A stretch of 64,000 nucleotides of DNA. Origin: Rhodohalobacter sp. SW132. GTDB lineage: Bacteria > Bacteroidota > Rhodothermia > Balneolales > Balneolaceae. The notes under the pieces were generated by a model that ran no database searches, was not told the DNA's origin, and worked only from the letters and a program-made list of their open reading frames with translations. Below are positions 8,771 to 19,038 of this stretch, in pieces. Numbering within the stretch: the first letter of the stretch is position 1; each line of letters starts with the position of its first letter. Where the stretch lies: assembly GCF_003390325.1 (NCBI RefSeq), contig NZ_QUOK01000001.1, positions 62,001 to 126,000 of the forward strand. Reading direction: 5' to 3'. A program made the position numbers and the translations under genes.

Positions 8771-8980
8771 CCTGAGTTCGATTTAAAAATGTCAAAAACA
8801 GTCCAAAAAAGGGCGTTAGTAAAGTTAATTCGTCAACAATTATGTCATGCCGGACTCCGATCCGGCATCTCCTGCCTTGAAGGACGGGAGATCACGTCCC
8901 GAACGCTTTCGGGATGCGAGATGACGCCCTTTTTGGACTGTTTTTGTTGATATACGATAAATTTAAGAATCGAACTCAGG
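8771..8980. repeat. Palindromic MITE-like repeat, family A copy 2
   Basis: A 210-bp element with perfect ends CCTGAGTTCGATT / CGAACTCAGG and the inner pair ACAGTCCAAAAAAGGGCG / CGCCCTTTTTGGACTGT. The core reads GTCATGCCGGACTCCGATCC on this strand, the reverse of copy 1. It occupies nearly half of the 449-bp gap between the symporter gene and the next gene; the remaining flanks show no gene. Confidence 0.92.
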
Positions 8981-9068
8981 TTTATAACATCTGAGGTAAG
9001 ATTTTCTGTTAAATTCCTTTTGAGAAGCTATATTTGCAGGGACTTCATGGAAATCAAAAAACAATCAA

Positions 9069-9992
9069 ATGTCGCAACGAACATACAGCGAAGAAGAAAT
9101 TGCTGAAATTATCAAGCGGGCAGCTGAAATGGAGTCAGGTCAGCTGAGTGAAAAGAATGCTCCCGGTGATCTGCCGGGCCTCAATCTCGATGAACTCTCG
9201 GAAGTGGCTGCAGAAGCGGGAATTGACCCGGAAAATGTTCGAAAAGCGGCACATCAGCTCGATCAGCCAGTTCCGGATCAAAGCACTCCCCCGTCAAAAA
9301 ATGAAGTGTTTGCCGAACGCTGGGTTAAGGGTAAACTGACTGAGGAGTCCATAGATTTGATCATTTCTGATTTGAATCATAGGCACAATGCAACCCACAA
9401 GAGAAAAAGCTGGAGAGAGAATATTCTTGAGGACGGAGAGGACGAACTTGAGAAAAGCACCGTTCAGCGTACCGGTCAGAGCGTGGAATGGAAATATTCA
9501 GATGATTACTATGAAGGAGTAGAATATCGTGTACTGATTCAGCCCCGGAAAGATCAGTTTCGGATCAGGGCGAGTATGAAAGGTTTATGGGGTTCAAATC
9601 TTGGAGATTCCTATTATGAGGATGATCCGATTGAATATCTCTCGTATGTCCCCTACCTGGCCGGAGCTGTGGCCCTGTTTTCGCTGCCCTACTCGTTTCT
9701 CTTAAACCTGATTGTTGCTATCCTTGCCTTTTCCTTTTTACAGCTCACACTGGTGCCCGCAGCCAAAAAATTATCTGACCGTTTTGCAGATTCCGGTTCA
9801 TCAAAACGGGAAAAACGCATCGACAGATTTAAACGAGAAGTTGAACAGGTGGCCGATGAGCTGGTTCAGCTGACCGGCGGTTCAACAGTGAGTACCGAGA
9901 ATACCGGTCGGATTGAGTTGCCGGATTCAAAAGAAAACGAGCAAAATTCAAAAGAAAATATCCAGGGCTCAAAAAGCAGAGAGAAAAACTAA
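9069..9992 (+). CDS. Membrane protein of unknown function with N-terminal helical domain
   Basis: 307 residues. Residues 1-65 (RTYSEEEIAEIIKRAAEME, then LDELSEVAAEAGIDPENVRKAA) form a helical module that I have seen fused to various membrane or kinase proteins, with no settled role. Residues 95-175 are beta-rich. Two predicted membrane helices follow near residues 194-237 (YVPYLAGAVALFSLPY and LNLIVAILAFSFLQL). The tail is charged and repeats SKEN-like units (NSKENIQGSKSREKN). No partner gene: it is convergent with the YfcC-like gene, only 40 bases away. Confidence 0.75.
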   Translation: MSQRTYSEEEIAEIIKRAAEMESGQLSEKNAPGDLPGLNLDELSEVAAEAGIDPENVRKAAHQLDQPVPDQSTPPSKNEVFAERWVKGKLTEESIDLIISDLNHRHNATHKRKSWRENILEDGEDELEKSTVQRTGQSVEWKYSDDYYEGVEYRVLIQPRKDQFRIRASMKGLWGSNLGDSYYEDDPIEYLSYVPYLAGAVALFSLPYSFLLNLIVAILAFSFLQLTLVPAAKKLSDRFADSGSSKREKRIDRFKREVEQVADELVQLTGGSTVSTENTGRIELPDSKENEQNSKENIQGSKSREKN

Positions 9993-10032
9993 ACCTCACC
10001 AACCTGATTCATGATTCCTGACTCCTGCATGA

Positions 10033-11406
10033 TCAGGAAAATCCAAACATCACCATCGCAACCATGCAGATTGCAGCCATAGCAAGAAGTTTAATCAGCA
10101 GCGGCAGGCAGAAGCGGAACCATCGGTCATATGGGACGCCGGCCATCCCGAGGATTCCCATTAAGACGGCATTGGTTGGAATTATCATGTTTGCAAACCC
10201 ATCTCCGAAAAGAAAAGCCTGAACTGCAATCTGTCGTGAGACTCCGAGAATGTCACTGAGCGGAGCCATGAGCGGCATCGTAACGAAAGCCTGACCACTG
10301 CCTGAGGGTACAAACAGGTTGAGAATGGTCTGCATAATCATCATCCCCACAGCGGAGAGTTCAGGGCCCACCATTCCAAGTGGAACAGAAAGGCCGTGTA
10401 CGATGGTGTGGAGAATTTGACCGTCTTCGAGGATCAGCGCGATTCCCCGGGCAATTCCCACCAGGAGGGCTGTCTCCGTAAGTTCTTTCGCGCCACTGAC
10501 AAACTCCCTGGCCATCAGGCTTGGACCGATTCTGCCGATCAGTGCAGCGACAATGCCAAGGATTAAAAATGCGGATCCAAGCTCAATAAGGTACCATCCG
10601 TGAAAACGGATTCCATAAACGGCGCCACCGAGTGCGATCAGAAAAGCGGCGATGATAGCAATATGGGAAACGGTCAGTGCGGGATACTCTTTAGGTGGTG
10701 CACCCTCATCCGGCGGTTTTATACCTGCCATCAAACTGGCGGATGGGTCAAGTTTCACTCTGCGCGAGTAGCTCCAGACATGATGTGCCCCGACAAGCAC
10801 AAACGGAACAAGGATGGCCATACGGACCTCCATTCCGGAGTACGTAGGTAAACCGGCAACTTCCTGGGCGACCACAACTGTGTATTGATTAAACGCTGCT
10901 GCGCCATACCCTACGCCATATCCAACTACAATAATCCCAACTGCGGTCATGGTATCCATATCCATACTTCGGCAGAGCGCGACCAGGATCAGAACAAAGG
11001 GAATGTATTCTGCCGAAGCCCCCACTGCACTTGATGTAATGGCGAAGACAAACACCATGATGAAAATCAGTGTACCGGGTTGGCCATCAAGTTTTTCAAG
11101 AAGCCGGCCGAGAAGCGCGTCGATCGCGCCGGTTTTACGGATCACCGCCAGTACACCGCCGATTATGAAAAGAAAGAAAATGATATCCTGTGCAGCTGCA
11201 AAAGCCCTTGGGATGGCGGTAAACAGATCGAGCGGGCTTAACATCTCTCCCTCTTCGGCAACTTCGAATGTGCCCGGTACCACAACCTGACGTCCCTCAA
11301 CAACTTCGGAATCGAACGACCCCTGGGGAATGATCCATGTAAGCACGAGCGCCCCAACCATCATAAAGAATAGCAGGGTAAGGGTGTGGGGCATTTTAAA
11401 TTTCAT
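10033..11406 (-). CDS. YfcC family permease (C4-dicarboxylate/basic amino acid carrier-like)
   Basis: 457 residues, about 12 predicted membrane helices, starting KMPHTLTLLFFMMVGALVLTWIIPQGSF, the typical YfcC/DcuC-like opening. Conserved features are FAITSSAVGASAEYIPF near residue 120-137 and the C-terminal NLFVPSGSGQAFVTMPLMAPL loop. Family members are proposed to carry dicarboxylates, amino acids or peptides; the substrate is unknown here. It lies downstream of the amino-acid dehydrogenase on the same strand, with a 299-bp gap, which hints at amino-acid use but does not prove co-transcription. Confidence 0.88.
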   Translation of the reverse strand: MKFKMPHTLTLLFFMMVGALVLTWIIPQGSFDSEVVEGRQVVVPGTFEVAEEGEMLSPLDLFTAIPRAFAAAQDIIFFLFIIGGVLAVIRKTGAIDALLGRLLEKLDGQPGTLIFIMVFVFAITSSAVGASAEYIPFVLILVALCRSMDMDTMTAVGIIVVGYGVGYGAAAFNQYTVVVAQEVAGLPTYSGMEVRMAILVPFVLVGAHHVWSYSRRVKLDPSASLMAGIKPPDEGAPPKEYPALTVSHIAIIAAFLIALGGAVYGIRFHGWYLIELGSAFLILGIVAALIGRIGPSLMAREFVSGAKELTETALLVGIARGIALILEDGQILHTIVHGLSVPLGMVGPELSAVGMMIMQTILNLFVPSGSGQAFVTMPLMAPLSDILGVSRQIAVQAFLFGDGFANMIIPTNAVLMGILGMAGVPYDRWFRFCLPLLIKLLAMAAICMVAMVMFGFS

Positions 11407-11530
11407 GGAGTCGGTCTGTTGTTAGTCTTGCAAATGAAACCGCGCTCAAAATAGGAATGGAGCACACCCAATACAAGCCGTCATAGTCACTCCCATAAAA
11501 TTCGTCTGCAATTTTTGATAATTTTACCAT

Positions 11531-11553
11531 AGCCGGGTAAGAAAACCCCGGCT
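11531..11553. other. Hairpin between the dehydrogenase and permease genes
   Basis: Perfect 7-bp stem AGCCGGG (11531-11537) / CCCGGCT (11547-11553) with a 9-base loop. No T-run on either side, so terminator function is uncertain. The rest of the gap 11407-11705 shows nothing else I can support. Confidence 0.4.
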
Positions 11554-11705
11554 GTGATTGGCTAAGGTGGGTCATCGGATGAATCATCCACGATTAAGAT
11601 GGTGATTCTTCGAGACTCGATTTTTCGACAAGCACATCCGATGACTATACAACATTTTACTGTTGAAGCTGCACGATGATAAGTTTACTAAATGCTCATT
11701 ATATA

Positions 11706-12881
11706 TCAGCGGCGATCCCTCATGTAGAGTTCACCTTTTCGGTTGGAAAAGTGGCTTGATGAGGAGTAGATCCTGCCGGTTCGTCCGGTTGATTCAATCC
11801 TTTCTTCGGCGAGCCGGTTGGAGGCCTCTACGGTTGTAAGGCTGTTTTCATCGGCGTAATCCAGGATATTGGTTACCGTATCATAAATCCGGGCTGTTTT
11901 CCGCATGGCGAGTTCTTCATTGTATCCTTCAAGCTCGCTCGAAATATTGATGATTCCCCCCGCATTGATCACATAATCGGGAGCGTAGATGATTCCGCGA
12001 TCACTCAGCGCATTTCCGTGTTTGACCTCATCTTCAAGAATGTTATTCGCACCACCGGCAATAATATCGCAGTTCAGGGCCGGCAGCGTATCATCATTCA
12101 CAACACCGCCCAGGGCGCACGGACTGAAAATATCTGCATCGAGCCCGTAAATTTCATCCGGAGAGACGTATGCAGCCGAACATTCAGCGGCAACTTTCTC
12201 GGCTTTTTCCTTGAAAATATCGGTGATATAGATCGTTGCGCCCTCTTTGGCAATATACCGGGCCAGGTTTGATGCAACATTGCCTGCACCCTGGATTGCG
12301 ATCTTTTTGCCCTTCAGCGAATCGCTGCCGTACGCTTTTTTCGTGGCTGATTTCATGCCCATATAAACGCCATACGCCGTGACAGGTGACGGATCCCCGC
12401 TTCCTCCCATCGATTTCGGAATGCCGGTTACATACTTGGTTTCGGAGTAAATCCACTCCATATCCTGCTCCGACATCCCCACGTCTTCAGCCGTGATATA
12501 ACGCCCGCCCAGGCCATCCACAAAACGGCCGAATGCCCGGAAAAGATGTTCATTTTTATCTTTATACGGATCTCCGATGATCACCGCTTTGCCGCCGCCC
12601 AGATTCAGTCCGGAGATTGCTGCCTTGTAAGTCATTCCCCTCGACAGGCGGAGGACATCCCGCATGGCATCGCTCTCATTTTTGTAGGTCCACATACGCG
12701 TGCCGCCCAGTGCCGGGCCAAGCGTGGTGTCATGAATGGCGATGATTGCTTTTAGTCCTACATCAGGTCGTGAACAGACGAGAACCTGTTCGTGTCCGGC
12801 AGTAGCCATATCGGAAAAAAGTGGGAATTGATCGTCCTGAACGCTCTTTTTCTGATCTATTTCTTTAATGAATGTATCCAT
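11706..12881 (-). CDS. Leucine/phenylalanine/valine dehydrogenase family
   Basis: 391 residues of the Glu/Leu/Phe/Val dehydrogenase superfamily, which deaminates amino acids to 2-oxoacids with NAD(P). The substrate half shows ALGGTRMW and the catalytic-lysine segment LNLGGGKAVIIGDP; the dinucleotide-binding half begins KGKKIAIQGAGNVASNLARY (GxGxxA type), with the late conserved NAGGIINISSE. Length and GGGKAV motif favour the leucine/valine branch over glutamate dehydrogenase. Cytoplasmic. The ATG at 12881 gives a short leader before the fold. Upstream gap 12882-13374 shows no convincing gene. Confidence 0.93.
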   Translation of the reverse strand: MDTFIKEIDQKKSVQDDQFPLFSDMATAGHEQVLVCSRPDVGLKAIIAIHDTTLGPALGGTRMWTYKNESDAMRDVLRLSRGMTYKAAISGLNLGGGKAVIIGDPYKDKNEHLFRAFGRFVDGLGGRYITAEDVGMSEQDMEWIYSETKYVTGIPKSMGGSGDPSPVTAYGVYMGMKSATKKAYGSDSLKGKKIAIQGAGNVASNLARYIAKEGATIYITDIFKEKAEKVAAECSAAYVSPDEIYGLDADIFSPCALGGVVNDDTLPALNCDIIAGGANNILEDEVKHGNALSDRGIIYAPDYVINAGGIINISSELEGYNEELAMRKTARIYDTVTNILDYADENSLTTVEASNRLAEERIESTGRTGRIYSSSSHFSNRKGELYMRDRR

Positions 12882-13374
12882 GAATCTAATCTTATTTGTG
12901 TGATGTTTGCTTGATTGGAAGCGCTTTTAAGATAGTGAATTGTGCGGGGATTTGGCAAGCTTAAACTGCACTATGAAGAACACTGAAAGCATATGTTTTT
13001 ATGCAAAAAGAGATACTGCATGTGAATTTAAAATACTCGACGATGCAGTGACTGTGATAACCTTATCGGTTGAAACAGTCGATGTTTACCTCCCGCAAAA
13101 AACAGAAAATAAACTACATTTGATCAAAGAGTTGCATGATTTGAGAAAATATTTTCCCATTCACTTTAATTTTTGGAAACGGTTTTCCATATTGTGAGAG
13201 CAATTAGAGGGGAATTAATACTGAGAATGTGTTAAAATCGGAGTAAATGATTGCGCAAAATAATTCTCACATGGGCAAAGAGCATTTTTACTATTAATAA
13301 GAGTTTTGCCATTATCCGCTTAATTGTTTTCTCATGGCATATGTCAACGAAAATTTAAAAAATCGATTCGACCT
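12882..13374. other. Intergenic gap without a supported gene
   Basis: Between the divergently arranged dehydrogenase and GH9 genes, so it should hold both promoters. A 74-codon frame starting at 12973 exists on the plus strand, but it has no recognisable motif and no ribosome site. I see no repeat copy or terminator. Confidence 0.5.
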
Positions 13375-15942
13375 ATGAATACAATCACTACTAAACCGGC
13401 ATTCTTAATTTTATTCTGGAGTTTTTTTATGATGAATTCGATACAGTCTGCCAGCGGTCAAAATCTGACGATCCATGAGAACGAATATTTTGAAGATCGC
13501 GGAGTGAACGTGCTGGTGTTTAGCAATCAGCCCGGCGGCATGTTTTTTGATGCGAAAACCAGCGGGATCGAAATTATTCATCATGGTGAACGTACCGCAA
13601 CTAATGGTGATGTACGGTTTTTGCACACACCGGAGCAGTGGGACGGCCTCGGGGAGTTTGTAGACCGCACAATCGACCGGGAGAATAACATTATAGAAAC
13701 CAGGCTCGAATATCCTGAACACGATTTTTCCTACCGTGTTCGCGCTGAAGCGAAAGACGGAGGTATTTCCATAACTGTTCATCTCGAAGATCCGCTGCCG
13801 GCTGAACTGGCCGGAGATGCCGGGTTCAATATGGAGTTTTTACCGTCTGAATATTTTGGCAAAACCTACCTGATGGATGAAAAAAGCGGATTGTTCCCAG
13901 TTCACCCAACGGGGCCGATGAACGTCCGGGAGTCTGGCTTAACGGAACCGGCGCCAATGGCCAGGGGGACGAAACTTGTTTTGGCACCCGACGATCCGGA
14001 GCGTCTGATCACTATCCGCGAAGCGACAGGCGAAAATGAGTTGATGCTTTTTGACGGGCGAAATAAGGCTCAAAACGGCTGGTTTGTGGTTCGCAGCCTC
14101 ATCCCGGAAGGAGCGCAGGGAAATGTAATTGAATGGTTCCTGGAAATTCACACAATACCAGACTGGATCCGTCAGCCGGTCATCGGTCATTCCCAGGTCG
14201 GATATCACCCCAACCAGAATAAACGAGCGGTTATTGAGCTCGACCCTCATGATCAGCCGGAAACAGAAGCGCGGTTAATTCAAATTACAGAAACCGGCGA
14301 ATCGAATGTAGTTCATTCCGGCGCTGTAGAGAGCTGGGGCTCTTATCTGCGGTATAACTATGTAACATTTGATTTTACAGAAATTACCGATCCCGGCATT
14401 TATGCGATCGAATATGGAGATCAGCGCACCAACGCTTTCAGGATTACGGAAGATATTTACGCGGATACCTGGCACAAAACCCTGGACCTGTTTTTCCCGA
14501 TTCAGATGGATCATATGCGGGTCCGTGAGGCGTACCGGGTATGGCATGGCGCATCCCACCTGGATGATGCGCTCCAGGCACCTCCGAATTATGAACATTT
14601 TGACCTCTACCGGCATGGCGATTCCACAGATACAGATTTTGATACGTTTGAACACATACCGGGCCTCAATTACGGCGGCTGGTATGATGCTGGTGATTAC
14701 GACATCCGCACGCAATCACAATACTTTACCGTTCAACACCTGGTACACACCTGGGAGCAGTTCGGCATCGATCGCGATAATACCACCGTCAGCCAGGAGA
14801 AACTCTATACCGAAATTCACCGGCAGGATGGTAACCCCGACATTTTGCAGCAGATTGAACACGGAACGCTTGGCCTGATAGCCCAGCACCGCGCTATTGG
14901 CCACGCCATTCCGGGTATCGTAGCCGGGCACCTTTACCAGTATACACACCTGGGTGATGGGGTGACCAAAACCGATAACAAAATCTATGACCCTGAACTG
15001 GATCCGTTTTCCGATGAACGAACCGTGGGGGATATGTACTTGCCTTCAACAGATGCACCCGGCCCTGATGAACGGGTCACCGAAACCGATGGCAACCGAA
15101 GCGGCTTTTTTGATGATCGATGGGCGTTTACAACCAATACATCAGCTTTGAACTACGGTTCAGCCGCGGCACTGGCAGCAGCGAGCCGTGCGCTGCGCGG
15201 GTTTAATGACGAACTCGCTGAGGAATCACTTGAAACGGCGATCGGGGTATGGGATTACGAAAATAACCGTGAACCTAATCTCTTCAGGCACGGAAACACC
15301 ACAGGCGGACGGCTCGAAGAAGAAAAACTCAAACTGGCTGTGGAGCTTTTGCTTTCAACGGAAGATCAGCAATACGCCGATGCTGTTGCAGAACTGTTGC
15401 CGATTGTAGAAGAACGGTTTAGCAGCAATGTTTTTATGCTGATCCAGGCGATTCCCTATATGGATGATTCCTATAAAGAGAGATTGCGGGAATTGACCGA
15501 AGTTTACCGTGAAGGGATTAACGAGATTGAAGACGAAAATCCATATGGTGTTCCGATAACCCGCGGCGGTTGGGCCGGGAACGGGACAGTTATCGGCTTT
15601 AGCATCAATAACTACTGGCTCCACAAAACCTTTCCCGATATCGTAGAAGCGGATTGGGCGCTGCGCGGATTGAATTATATTTTTGGAACTCATCCGGAAT
15701 CAAACTATTCGTTTGTTTCTGGAGTAGGAGCAAACTCACAGCTTGTTGCGTATGGAATAAACCGGGCAGATTTCTCATTTACTCCGGGCGGAATTGTACC
15801 CGGAATATTGATTCTGAATCCCGACTTCCCGGAAAACAAAAAAAACTGGCCATTTTTCTGGGGCCAGAACGAGTATGTTATAACCGTAGGGGCAAGTTAT
15901 CTCTTCCTGGCCAACGCGATTCACGATTTACTGAGTGAATAA
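13375..15942 (+). CDS. Secreted glycoside hydrolase family 9 enzyme (cellulase-type)
   Basis: 855 residues. Signal peptide at 1-30 (PAFLILFWSFFMMN, cleavage near SASGQ). Residues about 270-365 form the immunoglobulin-like CelD_N domain (IGHSQVGYHPNQNKRAV). The (alpha/alpha)6 catalytic domain shows GGWYDAGDYD with Asp438 and Asp441 as nucleophile/base candidates, and the proton donor Glu833 in WGQNEYVI; late GTHPESNYSF is also typical. GH9 enzymes hydrolyse beta-1,4-glucans or related glucosides. The ATG at 13375 was chosen over a TTG at 13324 because it begins the signal peptide. No SusC/SusD or other carbohydrate genes lie nearby. Confidence 0.92.
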   Translation: MNTITTKPAFLILFWSFFMMNSIQSASGQNLTIHENEYFEDRGVNVLVFSNQPGGMFFDAKTSGIEIIHHGERTATNGDVRFLHTPEQWDGLGEFVDRTIDRENNIIETRLEYPEHDFSYRVRAEAKDGGISITVHLEDPLPAELAGDAGFNMEFLPSEYFGKTYLMDEKSGLFPVHPTGPMNVRESGLTEPAPMARGTKLVLAPDDPERLITIREATGENELMLFDGRNKAQNGWFVVRSLIPEGAQGNVIEWFLEIHTIPDWIRQPVIGHSQVGYHPNQNKRAVIELDPHDQPETEARLIQITETGESNVVHSGAVESWGSYLRYNYVTFDFTEITDPGIYAIEYGDQRTNAFRITEDIYADTWHKTLDLFFPIQMDHMRVREAYRVWHGASHLDDALQAPPNYEHFDLYRHGDSTDTDFDTFEHIPGLNYGGWYDAGDYDIRTQSQYFTVQHLVHTWEQFGIDRDNTTVSQEKLYTEIHRQDGNPDILQQIEHGTLGLIAQHRAIGHAIPGIVAGHLYQYTHLGDGVTKTDNKIYDPELDPFSDERTVGDMYLPSTDAPGPDERVTETDGNRSGFFDDRWAFTTNTSALNYGSAAALAAASRALRGFNDELAEESLETAIGVWDYENNREPNLFRHGNTTGGRLEEEKLKLAVELLLSTEDQQYADAVAELLPIVEERFSSNVFMLIQAIPYMDDSYKERLRELTEVYREGINEIEDENPYGVPITRGGWAGNGTVIGFSINNYWLHKTFPDIVEADWALRGLNYIFGTHPESNYSFVSGVGANSQLVAYGINRADFSFTPGGIVPGILILNPDFPENKKNWPFFWGQNEYVITVGASYLFLANAIHDLLSE

Positions 15943-16018
15943 ATTTACAGGCAGCTTTAGTGGAGAACCGCACAGTTCTCATTACTTTTGCGATCAAATG
16001 ATTCAGTTCATCACAATA

Positions 16019-16272
16019 CTGTCCAAAACATTTAAAAAATTCATTTAATATCTTCGTTTCTGTTCATTCGGAATAGATATTTTTATTGATCGAAATTCGA
16101 TTCCCTGCTTTTTTATCACCAGAGTTATGGGGGATGAATTCGCTGATTCCCGAAGATTTTCTGTGTATATCTGCGCATTTCTGCGATAAACTCATCGATA
16201 ATCTGCGAAAAGAAGAACAGATCTCATTCAGGGTTTCAAACTTCTTATAAATTTATTTATCGTTTTGGACAG
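16019..16272. repeat. MITE-like repeat, family D copy 1
   Basis: A 254-bp element with perfect 11-bp inverted ends CTGTCCAAAAC (16019-16029) and GTTTTGGACAG (16262-16272). The interior contains CGCTGATTCCCGAAGATTTTC and ATCTGCGAAAAGAAGAACAG, which recur inverted at 18590-18831. In the gap 15943-16621 the remaining sequence holds only a small hairpin, AGTCAC (16530-16535) / GTGACT (16544-16549). Confidence 0.88.
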
Positions 16273-16621
16273 TCTTGAGTTCATCACTATCAAAATTGCA
16301 TATAACAGGTATTTTCTTGTTTAAAACCTGAAGATATGTTTGGGTTTTACGACGGAAATGGCAGAGTGCAGGACAACCGTCGATTTAAAAAAGTTCTCAT
16401 CGATTGTCTTGTACTTTTAGTATAATGGATCAAGAGAAGAACCCGTTATATTGTTACATCAATTGTCAATCCTAAATGGATTGAGATCTTTTCAGGGTAC
16501 ATGTATATTCGGTGAATTTTTTTGATGATAGTCACAAGAAAAAGTGACTGAATCCAGATTTTGGCATTCATGAGGTGAAGCTCAGCTGCCTGTTCAATGA
16601 AAATAAAATCAAATAATAATC

Positions 16622-18343
16622 ATGCCATTAAGATGGGTATATGCCACACCTGACAGAGATGAGACCGTCCAATATTTACAAGATCAGCTGAATATTCCGG
16701 AGAAAATTGCGCACCTGTTGTCCCTGCGCGGAATTGATACTTTTGGTAAAGCGAAAGGATTTTTCAGGCCCGATATCGAGGATCTGCACAATCCGTTCCT
16801 GATGAAAGATATGGAGAAGGCCACTCACCGTCTCTGCAAAGCGATTCGCGACAGTGATACTGTGGTTGTGTATGGAGATTATGATGTGGATGGCACAACC
16901 GCCACCAGCATGATCTACACGTTCCTGCAGAGTTTCGGCCTGCATGTTGAATATTACATTCCGCATCGTTTTAAAGAGGGATACGGAATCAATCCCGACG
17001 GTATTCAGTACGCGATCGATTTGGGAGCCGACCTGATTGTTTCGGTTGATTGCGGAATTACGGCGATCGAAGAAGCGAAGTTTGCCAGGGAGAACGGAAT
17101 CGACCTGGTGATTTGCGATCACCATAATGTGGGAGCTCAAATTCCCGATGCTGTTGCCGTGCTCGATCCCAAACGTCCGGATTGCAAGTACCCGTTTGAC
17201 GGGCTTTCCGGCGCGGGAGTGGGTTTTAAGCTGATCCAGGGCACAATTAAAAAACTTGGTCTGTCGCACACACTCGCTTACAAATACCTCGATCTTGTAG
17301 CAGTCTCAATCGCATCGGATATCGTGCCGATTGTTGATGAAAACCGGATCCTGATGAGGGAAGGCCTCAGGATGCTCAATTCAAACCCAAGAGTGGGATT
17401 CAGAGAGCTCTTTAACCTGATAAAAATTCAGATTGGTACCATAACCACCTCAAGTATTGTGTTCTCTCTCGGTCCGAGGATCAACGCTGCCGGCCGTATG
17501 GGGGATGCCACCGTTGCCGTTGAGCTGATGATTTCAACAGACCGGACAGAAGCCTCCCGGTTTGCGAAAGAGCTGGAGTCGGTGAATAAAAAACGCCGCA
17601 CAACCGACACCCAAACGATGGATGAGGCGGTTGAAAAAATTGAAAGTGATTTTAATATGGATGAGCTTTCATCGATGGTACTGCACGATCCCGGCTGGCA
17701 TCTTGGTGTGATCGGTATCGTGGCCTCCCGCCTGGTGGATGCCTATTACCGGCCTGCGATTATGCTCAGCACGGTGGAAGGGAAAATTAAAGGATCAGCC
17801 CGCTCAATCAAAGGGTTCAACATTTATGAAGCGCTGAAAAAATGCGATGATCTGCTGGAGCAATTCGGCGGTCATGAATTTGCCGCAGGGCTTACCATGG
17901 AGGCTTCAAACCTGGAAGAGTTTCGTGAAAGAATCGACCAAATCGCATTTCGATATCTGAAAGAGAACGATTTTTCCCCGGAAATTACGATCGATAGCCG
18001 GCTGAATCTTGGAGAAGTTGATACCCGTTTCTGGAAACTGCTGAGCCAGTTCGAACCGTTCGGCCCGGGCAATCTCCGGCCGACTTTTGTCAGTGAAGAT
18101 GTCTGCATCGAAGGCGTTCCGTCGATTGTGGGAAGCGGTCACCTGAAGATGAAAATCCGTCAGGATAACTCCCAGGTATTCGATGCCATCGGGTTCAATA
18201 TGCACGAATATATGCCGCGGCTGTTAGATTGCAGCGAAAATAAAATTGATGTGGCGTATGTTCTGGAAGAGAACTACTGGAACGGGCGCCGATCCCTGCA
18301 AATGCGGCTTAAAGATATACACGTGGGGGATCGAACGGGCTGA
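16622..18343 (+). CDS. recJ: Single-stranded-DNA-specific exonuclease RecJ
   Basis: 573 residues, the usual length. DHH-family phosphoesterase motifs: DYDVDG at residues 86-91 (motif I), SVDCGI near 141-146, DHH at 166-168, and the DHHA1 domain with LHDPGWHLGVIGIVASRL and KGSARSIKGFNIYEAL, GGHEFAAGLTM. RecJ digests single strands 5' to 3' with Mn/Mg, in mismatch repair, base excision repair and RecF recombination. The ATG at 16622 gives the standard N terminus. The gene and the following tRNA-Phe are bracketed by inverted family D repeats. Confidence 0.96.
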   Translation: MPLRWVYATPDRDETVQYLQDQLNIPEKIAHLLSLRGIDTFGKAKGFFRPDIEDLHNPFLMKDMEKATHRLCKAIRDSDTVVVYGDYDVDGTTATSMIYTFLQSFGLHVEYYIPHRFKEGYGINPDGIQYAIDLGADLIVSVDCGITAIEEAKFARENGIDLVICDHHNVGAQIPDAVAVLDPKRPDCKYPFDGLSGAGVGFKLIQGTIKKLGLSHTLAYKYLDLVAVSIASDIVPIVDENRILMREGLRMLNSNPRVGFRELFNLIKIQIGTITTSSIVFSLGPRINAAGRMGDATVAVELMISTDRTEASRFAKELESVNKKRRTTDTQTMDEAVEKIESDFNMDELSSMVLHDPGWHLGVIGIVASRLVDAYYRPAIMLSTVEGKIKGSARSIKGFNIYEALKKCDDLLEQFGGHEFAAGLTMEASNLEEFRERIDQIAFRYLKENDFSPEITIDSRLNLGEVDTRFWKLLSQFEPFGPGNLRPTFVSEDVCIEGVPSIVGSGHLKMKIRQDNSQVFDAIGFNMHEYMPRLLDCSENKIDVAYVLEENYWNGRRSLQMRLKDIHVGDRTG

Positions 18344-18421
18344 GCAAAACAGTTTAAAAAAATGATGGGGTATAGATTGTGATAAGGATAAAAACCCCTT
18401 ATCTTAGGCGTCTTGAGTTAA

Positions 18422-18494
<73 letters not shown>

Positions 18495-18504
18495 CATTCA
18501 AGTA

Positions 18505-18548
18505 AAGCCCTTGTAAGACATAGAGATATGAGCTTACAGGGCTTTTTT
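18505..18548 (+). terminator. Rho-independent terminator of tRNA-Phe
   Basis: Stem AAGCCCTTGTAAG (18505-18517) / CTTACAGGGCTT (18533-18544), 12 pairs with one bulge, ending in a T-run at 18543-18548. Confidence 0.9.
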
Positions 18549-18589
18549 GTTTTGATCGATTTTTACAGCAGATATAATTCCGGACAAAA

Positions 18590-18831
18590 CTGTACAAAAC
18601 AATACATGAATGTGAAAGAAGTTTGAAACCCCGAATGCAATCTGTTCTTCTTTTCGCAGATTATCGCTGAGTTTATCGCAGAAATGCGCAGAAAATTTTC
18701 GGGAATCAGCGAGTTCATCCTTGTAACACTGCATTAAAAAAGAAGGGGATCGATTTTCAATCTACATTGATATCTATTCTGAATTAACCTAGGTGAAGTT
18801 ATTGGATGAATCATCTACATGTTTCGGACAG
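18590..18831. repeat. MITE-like repeat, family D copy 2 (inverted)
   Basis: A 242-bp element with ends CTGTACAAAAC (18590-18600) and GTTTCGGACAG (18821-18831), each one mismatch from copy 1. The reverse complement aligns along its length with 16071-16272. It lies in the 544-bp gap between tRNA-Phe and the CheB gene; the remainder of the gap (18832-19038) shows nothing I can support. Confidence 0.85.
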
Positions 18832-19038
18832 TATTGTTCCGGGACTTTATTGGGGCAACAGTTGACAAAACCCTTATCAAAATTTGAAGTTTAGGTGACA
18901 ACTTCTAAAACCAAACTTCGAATGAGATCCTTCAATATTCGGTGTTTGATATTCGATATTCATCATTTACATGGGCTTTCTGAAATCAAGAACCTGTTTA
19001 GGAGCATTAAACCACGCATTTTAAGAAAAGTAATTTCC

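Noticed and set aside
12973-13197. 74-codon plus-strand ORF before the GH9 gene
   Set aside because: No motif, no ribosome site, and it lies in a region expected to hold promoters; too weak to list as a gene.
18381-18403. Hairpin GATAAGG/CCTTATC as recJ terminator
   Set aside because: No T-run follows, and it lies 19 bases before tRNA-Phe; could be chance or a processing structure.
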